NCBI GenBank assembly: GCA_030220185.1
Contig: JASPKZ010010272.1
Location: 4,761,501-4,825,500, forward strand
Direction: 5' to 3'
DNA from: Diploptera punctata
Lineage: Eukaryota; Arthropoda; Insecta; Blattodea; Blaberidae
DNA: 64,000 bases
The translations under genes and the position numbers were made by a program. Positions 1 through 11,742 of this stretch are shown here, piece by piece. The notes beneath the pieces are model-generated. The model was not told the DNA's origin, did not search any database, and was given only the letters and a program-made list of their open reading frames with translations. Every line of letters starts with the position of its first letter. Position 1 is the stretch's first letter.

Positions 1-170
1 AGGTGGGAGAATAACATTAACTATGATTTGAGGGAAGTAGATTATACAGGGAAGATTGGAAAGCATTAGCTCAGGATAGGGGTGTATGGAGAGCTTATAT
101 CCATGCAGCCATGAACCTATGGGTTCGATAGTGCCAGTGAGTGAGTAAGTAAGTAAGTAATGAGGAAAAT
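1..170 (+). mobile_element. 3' end of a non-LTR retrotransposon
   Basis: RWENNINYDLREVDYT reads in frame from base 1, then a frameshift, then ends in GTAAGTAAGTAAGTAA, the short tandem tail typical of such elements. Two other copies lie at 32.1 and 32.7 kb. Confidence 0.65.
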
Positions 171-1224
171 TTCTGTTTGAATCATGATTTTTTTTCTCAG
201 GGAGAACATTTTCTATTTTGTTGTGTTAACTATTGCTTAACGCAATGGACTCTTATTTAAATGCCTGTTAACTTTCCCCTCCACTCAGATTTAAATGGCC
301 ACGGAAGACAGTAGGTGTCATGCTCTTTACATGCAAACACAAAAATGCTCATAGAATGGAATTTAATAAATATTTTTCTTTAGAAACTTTACTGAAGGCT
401 TCTGATAATTCTACTTAACTATAACAATGTTTTGGTGTGGTAAATATCAAAACATTCCGGGACATGAAGTGGAACTTCACACTTTTTGTACTGAAATGTA
501 GTTTCACTTCTTTTGTTCTGTTTTGAACACACCGTTTGTAGGGTTTCTTTTTATTGTCTGTGCTGGGGATATACAATTTAAAGTGAGCCCAGTTCCTTGC
601 CTGTAACCTGACAGGGGTTGTACTTGATAATGGGCGGCCTCTCACATTATAGGATGTCAGCTGAATTGTCTCCAATAACTGCTTGGCGACAGCTATTCTG
701 AAAGTCGAATATGCTGTCTTGAGATCTATGAAGTTATTGTAGACACAAAAGAGTTAAACATAAATATGTCCAGAAAATAGAAAAATAATTTTCTATATCA
801 TTTTACAGTGCTTTGCATTATATGGAAAAGAGCAGCGACCTGGATCTTGCAAGTCAACACCTTTCATTCCACACTGTTACTCCAGGCAGAGCCTTGGTTT
901 TTTTTATTTCTTTCCTAGGTCTTTGTCATTTTAACCTCCTCAGTTTTCCTGTCGGTGTTATGTCTGCTGTCTGATGTTTCAAGGACAAAACTCTCTAATA
1001 AACTAAGAATCCCATCACGATCATCATCACATTCCCTCTTAGACGCCATTTCAAAGACTGAGCACTACAAATTTCTTCTATATATTTCCAACGTACAGAC
1101 AGCTTCTAATTTTACGGTTTCTTACAAAAAAATGTGGGTCGTCCAACATGTTTTCTCTCAGGAACCTAGAAAAGCTAACATATAAGACATCTATTGGGTA
1201 GTTTGGAAGTTATTGCAAAATATA

Positions 1225-1318
1225 GGAGCTCGTGCGCTTGACGTGAATGTCACGTCATTCGAAGACTGGGCCTCACTAGAGCGCGTGTGAACGTCACGTC
1301 ATACGAGTTGAATGTGTT
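1225..1318. repeat. CACGTCA-rich degenerate MITE remnant
   Basis: GTCACGTCAT plus a partial palindrome occurs twice (about 1248 and 1293), with outer CTCGTGCGC and GCGCGTG. It ends GTGTTAAAG, recalling the TTAA-type MITEs here. The left end is not intact. Confidence 0.3.
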
Positions 1319-2004
1319 AAAGATGGCTTATCTGTGTCTTAATTCTAATTAGTTATATGTGATTTATACAATCTCAATTAAGGCTTACTGGGGAAATGAT
1401 CTGTCCAGTTCTTTAGTGTTAAAACAAGAAACTTCTTCTGAAGAAGTCCTAACCTGGGCTATGTATAAAATTGTGATCTTCGAATTCACTGGTAAAATTA
1501 ACTGATTTAAAAAATCAATTAAATTACAAATCAGTAATTTATTATGAAAGTAAATTATAATAATCTCAATTCAACCCAAAATGTCTCAAGATTAAGGAAA
1601 AATATGAAAATCATATGATTGACTGGTGCCAAAATATTCTTCCCTGAATATGAACCATAAAAGCTATTATCAAAGCCAATTTGTTCTTTTTAATTTTATC
1701 AAGATAAATATTGCACACAGGCTTCAATAATGTAACAAGTAAAAAAAAACAGAACTCTTCAATATGAGCAAAAAAAAAAGTTTTCATATAGCTACAAAAA
1801 AGTGTTCTTTGATAACGGCACATCTGTTCCTTAACGGTAATTTGTGTAATTAAGTGTTGTTCTTGCTGGCTGGAGATATTCATTTGGCAGTCTTCAGCAT
1901 AACATTAATTCAAAATTGGGATTCTTTATAGTTATGACATTATTGAAGCCAAAGTATAGTATGTCTATTTATATATTAATGTTGGGAATTTTACATTTCT
2001 TAAC

Positions 2005-2577
2005 AAAAATCAATTGAATCGTGAATTCTTCTTACCTCATAAATTTATGTTATTTAACACAGAACCATGGTATATTGAGTCATCACTCCCACCCTCAGCT
2101 GTTGTCACGAATATTGATTCTAGTCATATTGGTTATTTTCTAAACTGTCATCTAGTGTTGATTTGAATAACTTTATAATCAAATTTTGTTTGTCCAAAAA
2201 CTCAAAATTCATGGATTTAAGATGGGTTTTCTGAATGTATATCTTTTCCCAAACTGTTAATTCCAAAGGTTTAGATAGATATTAAAAAAAAGCTAAATAT
2301 TTAAAACATCCATATAAACCTTTGGAATTAACTGTTTGGGAAAATATATACATTCAGAAAAACCATCTTAGATCCATGAATTTTGAGTTTTCAGACAAAC
2401 AAAATTGAATTACAAAGTTCTTCAAATCAACACTAGATGGCAGTTTAGAAAATAACTGGTATGATGAAGAATCAACAGTTGTGACAACAGCTGAGGATGG
2501 GAGTGATGACTCTTGATTCCATGGTTCTGTAACATAGATGTAGGAGGTAAGAAGAATTCATGATTCCATTGATTTTT
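2005..2577. repeat. Long fold-back repeat, arms about 265 bp, Penelope-like text
   Basis: Left arm 2005-2272 and right arm 2317-2577 are inverted imperfect copies (ATTCTTCTTACCTCA against GAGGTAAGAAGAATT near the outer ends). The right arm contains TTTGGGAAAATATATACATTC and a degenerate version of the Penelope tail coding text. About 45 bp separate the arms. Confidence 0.65.
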
Positions 2578-2975
2578 ATAATATGTCTAATTTCAAAAAA
2601 GTTACATACTCCTCGTACTTTATTAAATCTATTTTAGTTCAATATGAATTGTTGTTTTTATTATTTTTTATTAGGAATATTCCACAATGCAGTGTTTCTC
2701 CTTCAACTCAAAGTGATTTGTTGCCAGAGGTCTAAATCTTCTTCTCCCCTCAAATCTCTAGCTTCCATACTTCTTCTCACTCCATCTATCCAACGTTCTC
2801 TAAGTCTTACTCAGGTAAATTATGCTTTTATTCAGCTTAATTAATGTATAAGCCTTGTCTTTTTATATTCTATTTAATGATCTCTCTGCTAAAAGATTAG
2901 GGCACATGGAGATGGTTAGGATTACAAATTAATATATAAAGAATTCTTTTAATTCATTATTTATATCAAACAGTC

Positions 2976-3942
2976 TTACAATCCATGACATTTCTGATGG
3001 GATTTGAGAAGTGTCTTAGACACAAAGTCTTTATTACAAATATGGCACTTATAGGGTCTCTGACCTGAATGATAACGTTTATGTATCACTAATGTGGAGC
3101 GTTGTGTAAAGGTTTTCCCACACTGATCACAATTATACGGACGCTCACCCGTGTGTGTGCGCTGATGAATGCGAAGATTGCTCCTTTTATTAAATGTTTT
3201 TCCACACAAATCACAAACAAAGGGCTTTTCTCCAGTATGTGTTCTTCTATGTATTTGAAGAGAAGCATTACTTGTCATCGCTTTGCCACAAAGATCACAC
3301 AGATAGAGTTGCTGTTCTCCCATATGTGCATTCATATGCATAGTCAGGGATTTCTTATAAGCAAAAACCTTGCTACAAACCTCACATTCAAATGGTTTAA
3401 TGTTACCATGTAATTCTGGATGATGGGATCGCTGATGAGCCATCAAATAATGCTTATAAACATAAGCTTTTCCACATGTGTTGCATTTATAAGGCTTTTC
3501 ACCTGTGTGAATATTCAGATGAGACTGTAGCTCACAGTTTGTATAATAACCTTTCCCACACTCGTGGCAGTGAAATCGGAATTCACGAATATGTCTTTTC
3601 TGGTGAACTTTAAGATAAGCTTTATAAAATGTAGCATAGCCACAGACATCACATATGTGATTCTTTTCTCCAGAATGTACCTTCATATGCCCTGTAAGTT
3701 CATAGGAACTCTTATAAGTTTTATAACAAATCTCACAGGTGAAAGGCCGATCCTTGGTGTGAACTCGCATATGATTTCGTAAGTTCTTTCCTTTAGGGAA
3801 TATTCTGCCACAGACTGGACATCGAATTTCCTTGGGCTGACCATGTGACCGCATGTGAAACAGTAGTCTGTTCTTGCTGTTGAAACTCTTGCCACAAAAG
3901 TCACATCCATTCACTAAAGTTTTAGAGGTGAAGCTTGCTGAC
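2976..3942 (-). CDS. Zinc-finger 3'-terminal exon A (11 C2H2 fingers)
   Basis: The block reads about 321 codons from a splice acceptor to a stop. The minus strand has CTTCTTTCTAG ending at 3943, and the exon begins at 3942 with the third base of a split codon (phase 2). Eleven C2H2 fingers follow almost without a break from about residue 13, mostly with TGEKP-type linkers. They include a CDVCGYATFYKAYL finger and the closing FTQRSTLVIHKRYH and FVSKTLL fingers shared by its paralogues. The family binds DNA in the nucleus, and the target cannot be read from sequence alone. An in-frame ATG-like start upstream would encode a Tyr run from an ATT/ATA repeat inside the intron, so I start at the acceptor. 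AATAAA lies about 150 bp downstream (2825-2830). It is the leftmost exon of the array. The function is inferred from the family. Confidence 0.88.
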
Positions 3943-3997
3943 CTAGAAAGAAGAGAAATGTAATGATCCCTTAACGCCTCTTGGACCACATAAAAAT

Positions 3998-4022
3998 AAT
4001 AATAATAGTAATAATAATAATA
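3998..4022. repeat. AAT microsatellite in the intron upstream of exon A
   Basis: AATAATAATAGTAATAATAA, read as a Tyr run in an open frame that enters exon A; it lies upstream of the splice acceptor. Confidence 0.7.
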
Positions 4023-5095
4023 AAACAAAAGAAAATATTCTCAATGAAACTGTCATTTATTAAGTATACATTATTTTTTACAATTATCATCATTGGAATT
4101 ATGTGATATAGACAGATTTCAGTTACAAATCATACTAGTTAATGATGCTTACAAAGTGATTACAAACATTTTTGGTTTGCCTTAAGATCACCCACTAATT
4201 ATTTTTAACACACACATTTATAAAAACATTACCTAGAATATATACCTATTATTTATCAATTTATATAAATATGCATAATTACTATTAGTGTTAAAAGAAA
4301 AAAATATTAGACACAATATTTGGGCCAATAATGATATTTGGAGAATAAGATAAAATAATGAACTGACTATATTGATAAAAAATATAACTATCGTAAATTA
4401 TATTAAAGCATAAAAAGTGGTTTGGGTATATTAATATAATGCCAGATGAGACATAAGTGAAGTTACGTGAATAGAAACCTGCTCCTGTAAGATGTTCAGA
4501 ATGGCCTCAAAATCAATAGGAGAATAAAATAATAAAAGATCTAAAAAATATTACATAAAAAACTGGTTGAATGCCATTAGAAATAGAATATTATGGAAAG
4601 TTATTGTTAAAAAGACTAAAATATTCACAAATTGAAGTAGTTGATACCTTTGGAGGATGATGAAGAAGAAGAAAAAACAAAGAAGACTTCTTATTGAAAG
4701 ATATATATTGTATGTGCATTAATACATATTTATTTTGAATTTTATTTCTTCTGTAGAAGATTTTCAATAACACGAAGTTAATAGTGATTAGACAGAAATT
4801 ATATAAAAGTTACTGAAGCCTGAAAATATCAGCAATTGCATATTGTTAAAAGAATCTGATTCTATCATATATTTTAAAGACTGTTTTATTGGCAACAAAG
4901 AAAATTACTAGTTCTTTATTTATTAATTCTGTAAATTTTAATTCAATGATAAACCTAAATTTGTATTTTTTTATATGTTGTGTGTTTTATTTCATATATA
5001 CACAAAATGAGCGGCAAGAAACAGAACCCCAAAAGTCATGCTTCAGTGCATCTTCACAGGAATAGATCTTTGGGTCATTACAAGATGAGGTGGGG

Positions 5096-5131
5096 AAAAA
5101 AAAAAAAAAAAAAAAAAGAGAGAGAGAGAGA
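5096..5131. repeat. Poly(A) and GA tract
   Basis: A run of about 20 A followed by GAGAGAGAGAGAG. Confidence 0.8.
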
Positions 5132-5334
5132 CTTTAAGAGATCAAATGGCCTTATACTTGGATCAGTAAATTGTTTATATAATGTGTAAAAATTAATAAC
5201 AAAATACCAACTACATTAAATAATTACCAGCAAAAGCTTCCCAAATAAAATACTAACAGATGATGTATGACATACTTTATGTCAATTATAATTTTCTTTC
5301 ATAGTTGAATATGGGAAATAAGAATGAAAAATGA

Positions 5335-5400
5335 GAGAAAATTTACGGTTGAAAACTGCAGTTCCCGTGTTTAAGAAAACATAAACTATAAGGTAAGATG
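5335..5400. repeat. Solo arm of the 63-kb hairpin family
   Basis: GTTGAAAACTGCAGTTCCCG...AAGAAAACATAAACTATAAGGTAAGATG matches the 63.1-kb arm; the partner arm is missing. Confidence 0.5.
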
Positions 5401-5499
5401 TAAAAAAGTCTCATTAATTCAGGAATAATTGTTTTTACTTAATATTGATGTAATAAGATTAAATAAAAATCATAGTTTTGTTAGAAAGTAAATAGACTA

Positions 5500-5865
5500 A
5501 TAGCTCTAGAAATGGATTATTTACGAAGAAGTGCCAGAAAGTCTAAATTAGAACGTGTCACAAATAAGGAAATTAGAAACAAAATGGAAGCAGAAGAAAG
5601 CATAATTGAAAGAATTGAGGAAAAGGAATTAAAGTGGTTAGGACATGTTTTAAGAATGGAAGATGAGCGATGGCCGAAGCAACTATATGAATGGCATCCT
5701 AACAGAAAGAAGAAAAGAGGAAGACCAAGGTTAACATGGAAGGAAAACATGAAGACAGTAATGCAAGCTAGAGGGCTAAGCATCGAAGATGCCCAAGACC
5801 GTAGGCTTTGGAGGTTTGGCACGGGAAGACGGCAGCAGCTGTAAAAACCCGAAGATAGATAGATA
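5500..5865 (+). mobile_element. 3' end of a non-LTR retrotransposon (C-terminal ORF2 tail)
   Basis: A 110-residue open frame contains RIEEKELKWLGHVLRME, KKRGRPRLTWKEN and EDAQDRRLWRFG, the usual ORF2 C-terminus of jockey/RTE-like elements. It ends in GATAGATAGATAG. It lies just below exon B, antisense to it, so it probably replaced part of that exon's 3' flank. 5'-truncated, inactive. Confidence 0.75.
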
Positions 5866-5887
5866 GAAGTAAATATAAATTCACGAT

Positions 5888-6938
5888 TCAAGGTCCATGT
5901 ATTTTCTGATGTATTTTCAACAGTGTTTTTGATACAAAATCTTTAAAACAAAGTTGACACTTAAAAGGTCTTTGTCCAGTATGATAACGCTTATGAACTA
6001 CGAGAGTGGCATATTGTGTGAATGATTTGCCACACGTGTCACAACTATAAGGTTTTTCCCCTGTGTGGATTCTCTGGTGAATTCGCAAATTACTTTTCCC
6101 CCCAAATACTTTACCACAAAAATCACATGTAAATGGCTTTTCTCCTGTATGTGTTCGTTGATGTGACTGGAGAGATGCATTACTAGCAAGAGCTTTCCCA
6201 CAAATATCACAGAGAAACTTCTGATTTTCACCACGATGTACAGCCAAATGCAGAAGTAATGATTTTTTATAAGAAAATATTTTCCCACATGTTTCACATT
6301 CATACCGTCTATCTGGCATTATATCCATATGCTGTGTCCTTTGGTGAACCATTAAATTATTTTTATATGAAAAGGACTTCCCACACACATTACACTCAAA
6401 TGGCCTAGATCCTAAGTGCGAGTTCATGTGGCTCTGTAATTCTGTATTAGTATAGTATCCTTTGCCACATCCTTTACAGAAGAATTTGAAATCACAAATA
6501 TGTCGCTTGCTATGGATCTCTAAATTTGCTTTATACATTGTAGCATATCCACATACATCACAAACATAATTCTTCACACCAACATGAACTTTTCTGTGAG
6601 CAGAAAGCTCATACGAACGTTTATATGACTTACTGCAAACTTCACATTTGTATGGACGTGCCTGTGTATGTACTTTCATATGTCTCTTCAGTAGTTTAGT
6701 TGTCTTACACACTCTAGAACAAATTTCACACTTGATACTATGTGGAGCAGTGTGCGTTTTCATATGAAATTTAAGATTTGCATTTGCTTTAAACTCTCTG
6801 TTACATATAAGACATAAATGCTGTCCTGAGTTTGAGCAACTCTTTTTAAGTACATCTCTTTGTTTCTTTCCGTTCTTCTCATATAATATTTCTTTAGAAG
6901 CATATGAAATCATATTTTCTTTGATGTTCAACAAAAAC
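5888..6938 (-). CDS. Zinc-finger 3'-terminal exon B (11 C2H2 fingers)
   Basis: The block has about 349 codons behind the acceptor TTTTCTTCTAG (exon begins 6938, phase 2). A short basic leader of about 40 residues (contains KNGKKQR) precedes eleven C2H2 fingers from about residue 42 to the end. Finger order and spacing parallel exon A, including CDVCGYATMYKANL, a CKGC finger with GYYTNTELQSH, and terminal FTQYATLVVHKRYH and FVSKTLLKIH. A and B look like an ancient duplicate pair. A LINE fragment ends within about 30 bp of the stop on the opposite strand, so the original 3' UTR is probably displaced. I saw no AATAAA close to the stop. It is predicted to be a nuclear DNA-binding segment, with no initiator of its own needed. 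Confidence 0.87.
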
Positions 6939-7082
6939 CTAGAAGAAAAGAAAAAAAACAAACTTTCTCTCTAAATGCTTCCTTGCAAAGTTCATACAAA
7001 TAATCAAACAAAGTAACTTACATTAATCATCTAATCATGTGACAATTATTCTTTTGTTTACGACATTTGTGCACATCATTAA

Positions 7083-7289
7083 CACTTTGAGTCTGGTGGT
7101 GGTACTAGTACCACGGCATTTAAATGACACTGAAGCTGGAGAAAATTAAATCCCTCGGCATGCCTGTGCTGGCATCAGAGAAATACACCTGTAAATCTGC
7201 CGGCACAGGCATGCCGAGGGATTTAATTTTCTCCCTCTTCAGTGTCATTTAAATGCTGTGGTACTAGTACCACTGCAGGACTCAAAGTG
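7083..7289. mobile_element. Fold-back MITE with TTAA target site (piggyBac type)
   Basis: Flanked by TTAA at 7079-7082 and 7290-7293. Ends CACTTTGAGTC and GACTCAAAGTG. Arms of about 95 bp contain GGTACTAGTACCAC and CCCTCGGCATGCC in both orientations. No ORF. TTAA duplication is the piggyBac signature. Confidence 0.75.
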
Positions 7290-7409
7290 TTAAACATAGC
7301 AATCACTGTACAGGTTATATCATTGAATAAAAAATTAAGCTTTACTAGCAATAATAGTAGTATTAAAATCCCTTTTAAAGTCTTCCTGAGTAAGAAACAG
7401 CAAGATTGC

Positions 7410-7615
7410 ATGTAGAATGCAGGCTCACGGCCTCGGGCGCGTGGGATTGTATAAGAAAAAGAAAAAACTCCATTTAAAAGTGTGATGCCCAGGTAGCACA
7501 GTGATTTAATATACTATACATAAAAACAGAGACCTTTGGGTTCAAATCTTAGTTTGGGCAAATATTTTTCTCTTCAAATATTAATAATAGGTTTTAAAAC
7601 ATATAAGAAAATGAA
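7410..7615 (+). mobile_element. tRNA-derived SINE
   Basis: tRNA-like core 7487-7559 (GCCCAGGTAGCACAGTG, GGGTTCAAATC, GTTTGGGC) followed by the family tail ATATTTTTCTCTTCAAATAT. A leader with GGCCTCGGGCGCGTGGG precedes the core. Confidence 0.65.
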
Positions 7616-8759
7616 ATAATTCATAACAATCAAATTGAGATACAGAATAAGACATGCTTCATTGATCAATATCATTTATTTCATACTAATTTAATTTCAG
7701 TACTTTTAAATAATTCAACTTTCACCTACATTTTTATAAACCACGTCAAACATATATAAGTAAACAAGAAACAGTAACCAATAGAAATTATATAGAAATA
7801 AGGAATTTTGTAGACATAAATGGTAAATTTAATATCAACAGTATTTACTTTATTATTAGGCTAAATAAAAGTGAATGATTCCATGTTATCAAAAACATTT
7901 TTGAGATATAATTTCCATAAAAGAGGAAGCACAAGAGTGTGCAAAACATGGAGAGAAGTAAAAAGGTTGGCTGGCAATAGAAGGTCTTTACAAATGCCCT
8001 ATGCTCCACAAAGAGCCGCAGAATAGTCAGTACCTAACCTCTATGTTAAGATATAATTTCCATTTCATTCTGTCAACATGCATTGTTGACTGAATCACTA
8101 CTATTTGATTTTTGTTGTAAATAATATTTCAAATGGCTGTTCCATAATTATAACTTATGGAATGAATATGGGACATATTTTTTTTTATTATATTTTATCT
8201 TGAAATAGTCCTTATTAACCTCAACAATACAAACAGACCAGTTAATAATGACTATATTTTGGGGGTGTTGTTTTGTATTGGTTATTGAAAAATTGAGTAC
8301 ATGTTAAAAAAGTAATGTAATTTGATATAATATTAAATATTTTTATGTTTGAGGAAGTGCTTTACAATTTTTTTTTTTAAATTTCAGCTGAAATGTAGCT
8401 AAGGCCATAATCATCTCAACTAAATCATAAAATCTCAATTTAATTTCTTGTAATATAAAAAGTAGTACTTCATAAAATATTGCAAAATATTTTGCATTAC
8501 TATTATTCTCGGAGTTTCTTTTGTTTTAATATTTCATGCTGGTTTGCCATATAGTATTGCACAGCATGCACTATTAAAAAAAATCTCCCATCCTTAAATC
8601 CATTACTGTTAGATATGATGCTTTTTTTTTGTCTAATGCCACCAGGTTGCCTTTTATGACATCTCTGGTTTTCTCCCCTGGCATTGGCAGAAATGTAATC
8701 CATTTCTTTAGGTTGGGGCATTTGGAAGGCAGAGTTACATTACCCTGATGATATGATGG

Positions 8760-8940
8760 ATGATAAATGATAATGAAGCGCCAGGAGAGGTATTAACCTA
8801 AATTCCAGACCATGGGCAACCATAGGAATAATTCCCTTTAAGGAAAAAATCCTATGGTTTGACCGGGAATTGAATTCGGGACCTCATGAACTGTAGTCAG
8901 AAACGCTGACCACTAGCCCATGAGGCTGGCCAGATATGAT
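8760..8940 (-). mobile_element. tRNA-derived SINE, second family
   Basis: Minus strand: CAGCCTCATGGGCTAGTGG (A box), TTCTGACTACAG, CGAATTCAATTCCCGG (B box), then body with GGGAATTATTCCTATGG. Tail family differs from the 53.5-kb group. Confidence 0.55.
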
Positions 8941-9239
8941 GTTTATAAAGTCAGATTTTGAGAAAAAGTTACTTTATATAGGGTGGCTTAAAAGTTAATC
9001 CAATCTTCTGATGCAACAAATTAATAGCTCCTAAGTTCTACACGCAATATAAGTATTTTTAGTACTGAAATTATCAAATCGTTTGATTTGACTTGAATGA
9101 ACCTGTAAGTGAAATTAATATATCGAGTGGAAGTGAAGAGATTGAACCAGATTTTAATCTATAAATCTTAGTGACAAAGGAAAGTAAAGAAGAAAACTAG
9201 TGGTGAACAAAATAAAACTAAGTAATTCAAACTCAGAAT

Positions 9240-9470
9240 CTAAGTGAATGCAACATTATTGAAACAGTTAGAAAAACCCAAAAAACTTATAGTTTGGAAT
9301 TTGGGAGAAAATTTACATCCAGAAGTATAAGGATAAAGTCGTGAGTTCTGAAATTTCGGGGGAAAAGGATTTGATTTGGAAGTTCATTGATCAACCTAAA
9401 GAGGGAAGAGGAAACAACATACATAATCACCAACCAATAATTCAACAGTCAGAATGAGCTGACAATATTA
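9240..9470 (+). mobile_element. Penelope-like 3' coding fragment
   Basis: Degenerate copy of the post-GIY-YIG tail: IIETVRK-like, FGRKFTSR/WEKIYIQK-like and DLIWKFIDQPKEGRG in changing frames. It parallels the tail of the neighbouring remnant at 10030-10200. Confidence 0.5.
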
Positions 9471-9593
9471 ATTAAACATGTGTTTAAATGAGATTTTCAT
9501 AATATTCAGTACTGATACTTATTTAAGTCTCAATACTTGCTTCAATACTATCAAATTTCTTCATCATATAAAATATAAATATATTAAATAAAC

Positions 9594-10345
9594 AATTGAG
9601 TTGGTTATATTATTTTTGGTCTGGACATCTTAAACATAAAAGGATAGAAAAGTATAAAAAACAAAAAATGATAAACAGAAGTAATCTTGAAAAAGAAGAA
9701 CCACCTATGAAAAAATATAAGAAATTCACATATCACCCCTGGGTACATAATAAATTTCAAAATATATTTGAGAAGTTTAATATTAAATTAGCACCAAAAA
9801 ATAACTACAGTTTAAATAAACTAATAAAAACAAACAAAAATGAAAAAACTGATAAAAATAAAAAGTCAGGAATATATCAATTGAATGCATGGGTTGTGAA
9901 AAGATATATATAGGGAAAACAAAAGAAACCTAAAAATTAAAACCAAAGAACACATAAGAAATATTAAAATGGAGAAATTGAAAAATCTGCAGTTGCTGCT
10001 CATGTTTGGTCTGAAAACATAATATAAATTCAGACACTAAATTATTAAAACAGTTAGAAAACACAAAAGAGCTGACTATTTGGGAAAAATTTATATTCAG
10101 AAGAACAGAAACAGAGTTATGAATTTTGATATTCCGATGGAGGGTGACCTTGTTTGGAGGTTCTTTGGCCAACCACAGGATGGAGCTGACATCGACATCC
10201 AGGTGGTGCAACATAAATAAAACCAGTCTGGGAAAGCTGACGATAAAACAGAATTGTTTTGAAACATGTCCAAGAACAAATCAACATTAATATTGAGGTA
10301 AGATGTCCAGACCAAAAATAATATAATTAAAATAACCTCAAAATA
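9594..10345 (+). mobile_element. Penelope-like element remnant with GIY-YIG endonuclease trace
   Basis: An open stretch at 9596-9913 ends in KKSGIYQLNAWVVKRYI. In shifted frames it continues as YIGKT-like, KEHIRNIKNGE and HVWSEN. This matches the GIY-YIG endonuclease tail of Penelope-like retroelements. Further on VWEK-like, RVMNFDIPMEGDLVWRFFG and an acidic end are readable. The outer ends form an inverted repeat of about 30 bp (tattatttttggtctggac near 9612, and its complement near 10300). Stops and frameshifts make it inactive. Confidence 0.7.
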
Positions 10346-10454
10346 TAACTTCCTAAAATTAAATATTAATTGAGTTGGTGTTTACTTGATGAAAATCCAT
10401 ATTTATTAATTAAATAAAAATAAGACGTAGTTTTATTTGATTTTCATATTTATT

Positions 10455-10516
10455 ATATAATTCAGTGACAGCTGTTTCGGTACACTGTACCTTCTTCAGA
10501 CATGTTAACAAATTGG
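10455..10516 (-). ncRNA. Candidate hammerhead ribozyme, minus-strand arm
   Basis: Mirror of the plus-strand candidate: CTGAAGA, GGTAC/GTACC stem II, GAAAC, and predicted cleavage after GTC. Pattern only; folding and activity are untested. Confidence 0.45.
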
Positions 10517-10523
10517 AACACAA

Positions 10524-10588
10524 TTCATAATTTGTTAACATGTCTGAAGAAGGTACAGTGTACCGAAACAGCTGTCACTGAATTATAT
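10524..10588 (+). ncRNA. Candidate hammerhead ribozyme, plus-strand arm
   Basis: CTGAAGA at 10544-10550, stem II GGTAC/GTACC, GAAAC at 10565-10569, short stem III and GTC at 10573-10575. Possible stem I helix ATAATT/AATTAT with an internal loop. Type I geometry with a minimal stem III, as reported for Penelope-like elements. Confidence 0.5.
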
Positions 10589-11096
10589 AATAAATATGAA
10601 AATCAAATAAAACTACGTTTTATTTTTATTTAATTAATAAATATATTATTTTAATTATTTTTTAGGGTAGTAATAAGTCAAACAAATATATCTGAATTTC
10701 TTCATTTACTGAGCGCATTTTCTTATTTAAACATTTAACACCTTTAGAATTCTATTGTCGAGTCTTAATTACAATGTAACAATTTATTTCTTTAGAATTA
10801 GAAGTTCATTAGCATAAAGATCTACGTTAAAATGTATTACATGTAGAAAGAACAATAAAAAAGCAATACAAATTAAAGTAATATACAGAATGCAAGAATG
10901 ATATCAATAATGTTAACAATGTTATTAACAAAAATAATAAAATGAAATGATAGTCTAATATTGCAACAATTAATGTAATAGTGAATATAGTCATTGATAT
11001 ATTGTACTATTAATTAATCTATTGGTCATTAATGACAACAGTACAATATTTAGAACTATGGATTAAATGAAAATATAAAGTATGTGGAATTACTAG

Positions 11097-11319
11097 GTTT
11101 TTCTCGGGGTTTCTCCAGTTTTCCCCTGCCACAAATTTCATTTCACCATTTCTCCATACTCATCTCATCCATTTGGCTCATCTGCCCCTGCGACGGTGTG
11201 CCAGGGATGGTTGACCAGCACCCTTTTAGTTCACAGACCTCTAAAAATATAGGAGCTTCATCTCATCTCATTCCTTGACCCGACCATGAGTTGAGGATAT
11301 TTATTTATTTATTATAAAT
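11097..11319 (+). mobile_element. SINE-like retroinsertion with 16-bp target duplication
   Basis: TATGTGGAATTACTAG occurs at 11081-11096 and 11320-11335. The insert starts GTTTTTCTCGGGGTTTCTCC and ends in a TTTATTTATTTATTA tail. Both are signs of target-primed reverse transcription. No usable ORF. Confidence 0.78.
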
Positions 11320-11589
11320 TATGTGGAATTACTAGAATATCAGACTATCAGGTATCTTAAGCTGGAATGTTATTTCAAATTTAGTTTGGATTTCCAGTGA
11401 TGATACGCTCTGTTAATAATCCTATAAAAGTGTCCATAATGTCTCATTCAGCAACAAAGATGCTAAAAAAAAATTTCAGTAATTACAAATTTTTTTACCT
11501 ATGTTTATATAGCCTTGCTGTCTTCTTCACATATGAGAAATCGAACCAGCAATTTTACTGCAGATTTTTTAAACAGCTTGTATTATTAA

Positions 11590-11742
11590 CCCTTTAGGTG
11601 TCATGAGCCGATCAGATCGGCTCTGGTGCTCCTGTCCATTACCTGCCAGACAATATACTTAAACTACTTGCAAAGCCAATCACATCGGCAGGTGCGATTT
11701 AAATCTCTGACACAAGAGATTTTACCAGTGGCATGCAGAGGG
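11590..11742. mobile_element. Short MITE with TTAA target site
   Basis: TTAA at 11586-11589 and 11743-11746; ends CCCTTTAGGTG and TGCAGAGGG are partly complementary. Internal GATCAGATCGGC and AATCACATCGGC. It sits in the 3' flank of exon C, less than 200 bp from its poly(A) signal. Confidence 0.55.

Larger units (their letters stand above)
10399..10644. repeat. 116-bp near-perfect inverted repeat, each arm with a hammerhead-like core
   Basis: Arms 10399-10514 and 10529-10644 are almost exactly complementary around a 14-base spacer. Each arm reads outward CTGAAGA, a 5-6 bp stem, GAAAC, then AGCTGTC (plus strand 10544-10577, minus strand mirror 10465-10497). This fits the CUGANGA...GAAA...GUC core of a type I hammerhead ribozyme. 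ATAATT before the core and AATTAT after it can pair as stem I. Probably a Penelope-type inverted terminal repeat. Confidence 0.72.

Noticed and set aside
1248..1310. CACGTCA motifs as cAMP-response or E-box-like promoter sites
   Set aside because: They sit in a degenerate palindromic repeat with no gene start nearby.
2976..4028. ATG-initiated version of exon A with a Tyr run at its N-terminus
   Set aside because: The Tyr codons come from an AAT microsatellite lying in the intron upstream of a strong acceptor shared in position and phase by nine paralogues.
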